From Coniferiporia sulphurascens (Eukaryota; Basidiomycota; Agaricomycetes; Hymenochaetales; Hymenochaetaceae): DNA of 64,000 nucleotides. The stretch lies in assembly GCA_002794785.1 (NCBI GenBank), contig NBBA01000003.1:1860001-1924000 (forward strand). Direction: 5' to 3'. Made by a program: the position numbers and the translations under genes. Each line of letters begins with the position of its first letter. Position 1 is the stretch's first letter. The notes beneath the pieces are model-generated. The model searched no databases. It had not been told where the DNA came from and was given only the letters and a program-made list of their open reading frames with translations. Positions 61,688-64,000 of the stretch are shown here, in pieces.

Positions 61688-62100
61688 TCACTGACACCCC
61701 ATGCCGAAGCTCTCGAAGTCTTTAAAAATGCACGATAGTAGCAAACGGAAGAATGTCACGTCGGATCGTGCATCTCTGACGCCCAGGACATAACCTGGGA
61801 ATGCACCCAGCCCAATGATCTTTTGCCTGATAGCGTTCTGAAACCCCAAATAACTGGTCATTGCCGTGCAATTTGCATAGGGAGAGAGGAAGGCTCCCTT
61901 GAATGGTTTGGGTAACATGGGTTTAGTCTGTCGAAATGAATCCACACCCTTGCCAGACGTCGAGCTCTCCAGGAGCTGCAGCGCCAGATCTACTGGATTG
62001 AACTTTAAACGATGAGAAACGGAACCATATGGGAGATAGTTGGGTCCTGACATACGTCTGGATCAATGACGAATGCCCGGTCGTCTTCGATGCGGTCCAT
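61688..62100 (-). pseudogene. Isolated fragment similar to exocyst subunit Sec8/EXOC4
   Basis: Exon 62056-62100 (MDRIEDDRAFVIDPD) and exon from 62002 downward (FNPVDLALQLLESSTSGKGV, then DSFRQTKPML) are separated by a 53-nt GT-AG intron (62003-62055) and join in phase. This matches the pattern I know from the N-terminus of Sec8, where (W)xFVxDxDFNPVxLALxLL is followed by a Lys-rich helix. Sec8 is about 1000 residues; here only about 85-100 are present. After IRQKIIGLGAF the frame loses resemblance and stops at 61688. It is probably a duplicated, decaying piece of a gene located elsewhere. Confidence 0.5.
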
Positions 62101-64000
62101 ACCGCGGTCCGCGTGATTATGACATATCACGACGTGCCTCGTTCATTTTAACCTGTTATTCCTAACAAGGTCTTGCGCCGGGGAAAGACTGACAGATGGT
62201 GAATCGAGACCTGTGTTTGCACCCGCCAGTACAGTGAATGCTAGTAAGGACTTGGCTTCGGAAAATCTTTCCATCTGGCCGCAGTCTTGACGCAGAATTC
62301 ACAGCCAGCGCCAAAGTCGACCCCTTACTTAGGGTGTAAGCTGAGTTAAGTTCTCAGCCGTTTGGCGTCTATACTAGAAAACTCTATCAACCTCTCCGTT
62401 GGCTATCAGCAGGTTAAACCCCCACATATAAAGACTTCTTATCGGGTTGATGTGATGGTTTTTCAGCGTTCGTGGATTCGTGAAAATGATCGAAGTTAAC
62501 GTTCATACAGTTTCGGCCCGTATACAACTTTCCTCGACGCTTTCACGTTCAGTGAGTATGCGCAGTTACTGTTCCTAGTGGCAGTGTCCTTTATGAAGCT
62601 TACTGAAGTTACGCTCGCATCGGCGCACAGGCTTCATGCACGTTTGCTTTATGTAAGCTTAAAATCATGCAGAGAGTATGTGTATTCGTTTCAGATCGTT
62701 TCATTCGCTTTGTCTGATGTCTGTACAAAATTATGCGAAGTTATGCTTCCAGCGTTAATGTAATCACACCCTCTTGTTAGTCATACAATCGGCGACTTTC
62801 GAACTGGCGGCACATCCTTGGCTCCCGCAAGACCAAAGCCTTCTTCGCACATAGCAGAACTGCTGCACATTGTTACCCTCGAGAGGCTCGTTTCCGCTTT
62901 CTCAGGAAAGAACAGACTTCATTTTACAAGTGCACTTATTACCGACTCTCCGAACCCCGCTTGTTCCGCTGTCGGAATGGGCCGGGGCGGTTAACGACGG
63001 CAATGTGCATTTTTCACAAGGTGTGCACCGAAGTGCGTTACTCCGCGCAGCATAGACGTGTTTGGGTTATGTGCTGATTCCTGGAAAGCTTCGCATTTCC
63101 TGTGAGTGGTGTTAATGTTCCTCAAAGAGTCTAGTGCAAGTTTATGTCTCACTTCTTTCGTGCTTGCGCTCTTCGGGAATGTTCCTAGAAGTGTGTTCCT
63201 GGTCCTGAGTTCTCTCAGCATTTTCTCATGCCAACACCGCCTTCAAGTGTCGACTAGCGCCCAAACACGAGACTGGTGTTCTACTTACATGCGCCGTCTC
63301 TTTTGTGTTCTGATTTCGAGAAAATCTTGGACCCGTGTCCCGTAAGGGCATTTACCTAGGCACAGCCAAGATTCTCGGCAGCGATGATAATATCGGCGAT
63401 CAGGAACTCTCGCTCAAACACGGGCTGGGAATGTTCTGTTTGCTGAGGTCTGTAGTTCTTTTAGACCAAAGTGCGGTTGTCGGAGCGACCTTTCGTCCAC
63501 ATGTAGACCGGAAATGTGCATCATTTCTTATCGGATGTGGGCACCGAATGGAGCATTGGCAGGAGACCTGCGGTAGGCTTTTCGGTGTTGCGCATGGTCG
63601 CAAACCTCGTGCTTTTGGCCTGCCCGGGAACTCCGGGAAACAAACAATTGAACCTGTAACAGGTCAAAACACTACGGAACGGAGACGAGTATGTGGAAAT
63701 GGTAAATATAGGAATGAAGCCGGAGTGTCCTGTCTCAGACTCTCAGCGCGACTTTAAACTGGATACCGGATGCCGGCCGTGGCGGACACGTGAGCACGAT
63801 CATGCAGCGGTGGTGTTCCCCTGGGCCGTGGCTTGGTCTATTTCCTGCCGCGTCGCACAATCAAAATTAATGGCTTTGAAAGCAGCGGGAGCTGATTTCC
63901 TTCATCACACCTCTTATGCGGAAACGTCCGACCCTGGTTGGTCTTGTCCCCGGTTTGACGGAGGTGAATCGGTGCTCGGGGGACGAACTTGATACCGTCG
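62101..64000. other. No gene recognised to the window end
   Basis: Several frames of 60-140 codons occur (for example 63335-63757 on +) but lack domains, repeats of known families or splice support. Confidence 0.4.

Overview
The window looks like a chromosome segment of a filamentous basidiomycete (Agaricomycetes), probably one with white-rot or litter-decay ancestry. The evidence is many short (about 45-75 nt) phase-consistent introns, a class II heme peroxidase, a NACHT-WD40 (NLR-like) gene, two DUF6533-type membrane proteins, a fungal FLC/TRP-type membrane protein, an OPT transporter, and a large AT-rich nest of transposable elements. Species cannot be assigned.

Layout. 1-4.2 kb: a 21-exon secreted GH127-type beta-L-arabinofuranosidase-like gene (+). 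4.98-5.76 kb: copy A of a decayed dispersed repeat. 5.97-9.97 kb: a NACHT-WD40 gene whose WD40 array carries an in-frame TAG. 10.4-11.6 kb: repeat copy B. 12.4-13.9 kb: a manganese-peroxidase-type pseudogene that has lost its proximal heme histidine. 13.9-32.7 kb: a continuous nest of mobile elements. 33.3-35.9 kb: an intact oligopeptide transporter gene (-). 37.85-38.9 kb: repeat copy C, split by a TA-flanked MITE. 39.7-40.4 kb: a small intact orphan gene (-). 43.2-45.1 kb and 56.7-58.4 kb: two DUF6533 paralogues in opposite orientation. 48.2-49.2 kb: a C2H2 zinc-finger protein (+). 51.9-55.1 kb: an FLC/TRP-like membrane protein (+). 60.17-60.89 kb: two nested TA-flanked MITEs. 61.7-62.1 kb: an isolated exocyst Sec8-like fragment (-). 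The remaining intergenic stretches hold nothing I can call.

The TE nest can be read layer by layer from target-site duplications. A two-gene PIF/Harbinger-type element (24-bp inverted ends, AGT flanks) lies 21 bp past the peroxidase stop. Its transposase and Myb/SANT-like gene were hit by five solo-LTR-like insertions from three families, here called X (1.35 kb), Y (0.56 kb) and Z (0.43 kb). All have TGTTA...TAACA ends and 5-bp duplications. To the right, an X copy holds a Z copy that holds another X copy. A chimeric Y copy then joins this to a 5'-truncated Copia element (A), which is split by a complete oppositely oriented Copia element (B). The Copia LTRs do not have TG/CA ends, and the primer-binding site pairs with the initiator-Met tRNA anticodon arm. 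Nonsense codons across these elements are mostly CGA to TGA, pointing to CpG methylation and deamination.

Genes judged intact from phase-consistent exons are GH127, OPT, zinc finger, FLC/TRP-like and the small orphan. The peroxidase, transposase, Myb-like gene and both Copia polyproteins are broken. The NLR-like gene is broken or truncated in its ligand-sensing repeat array.
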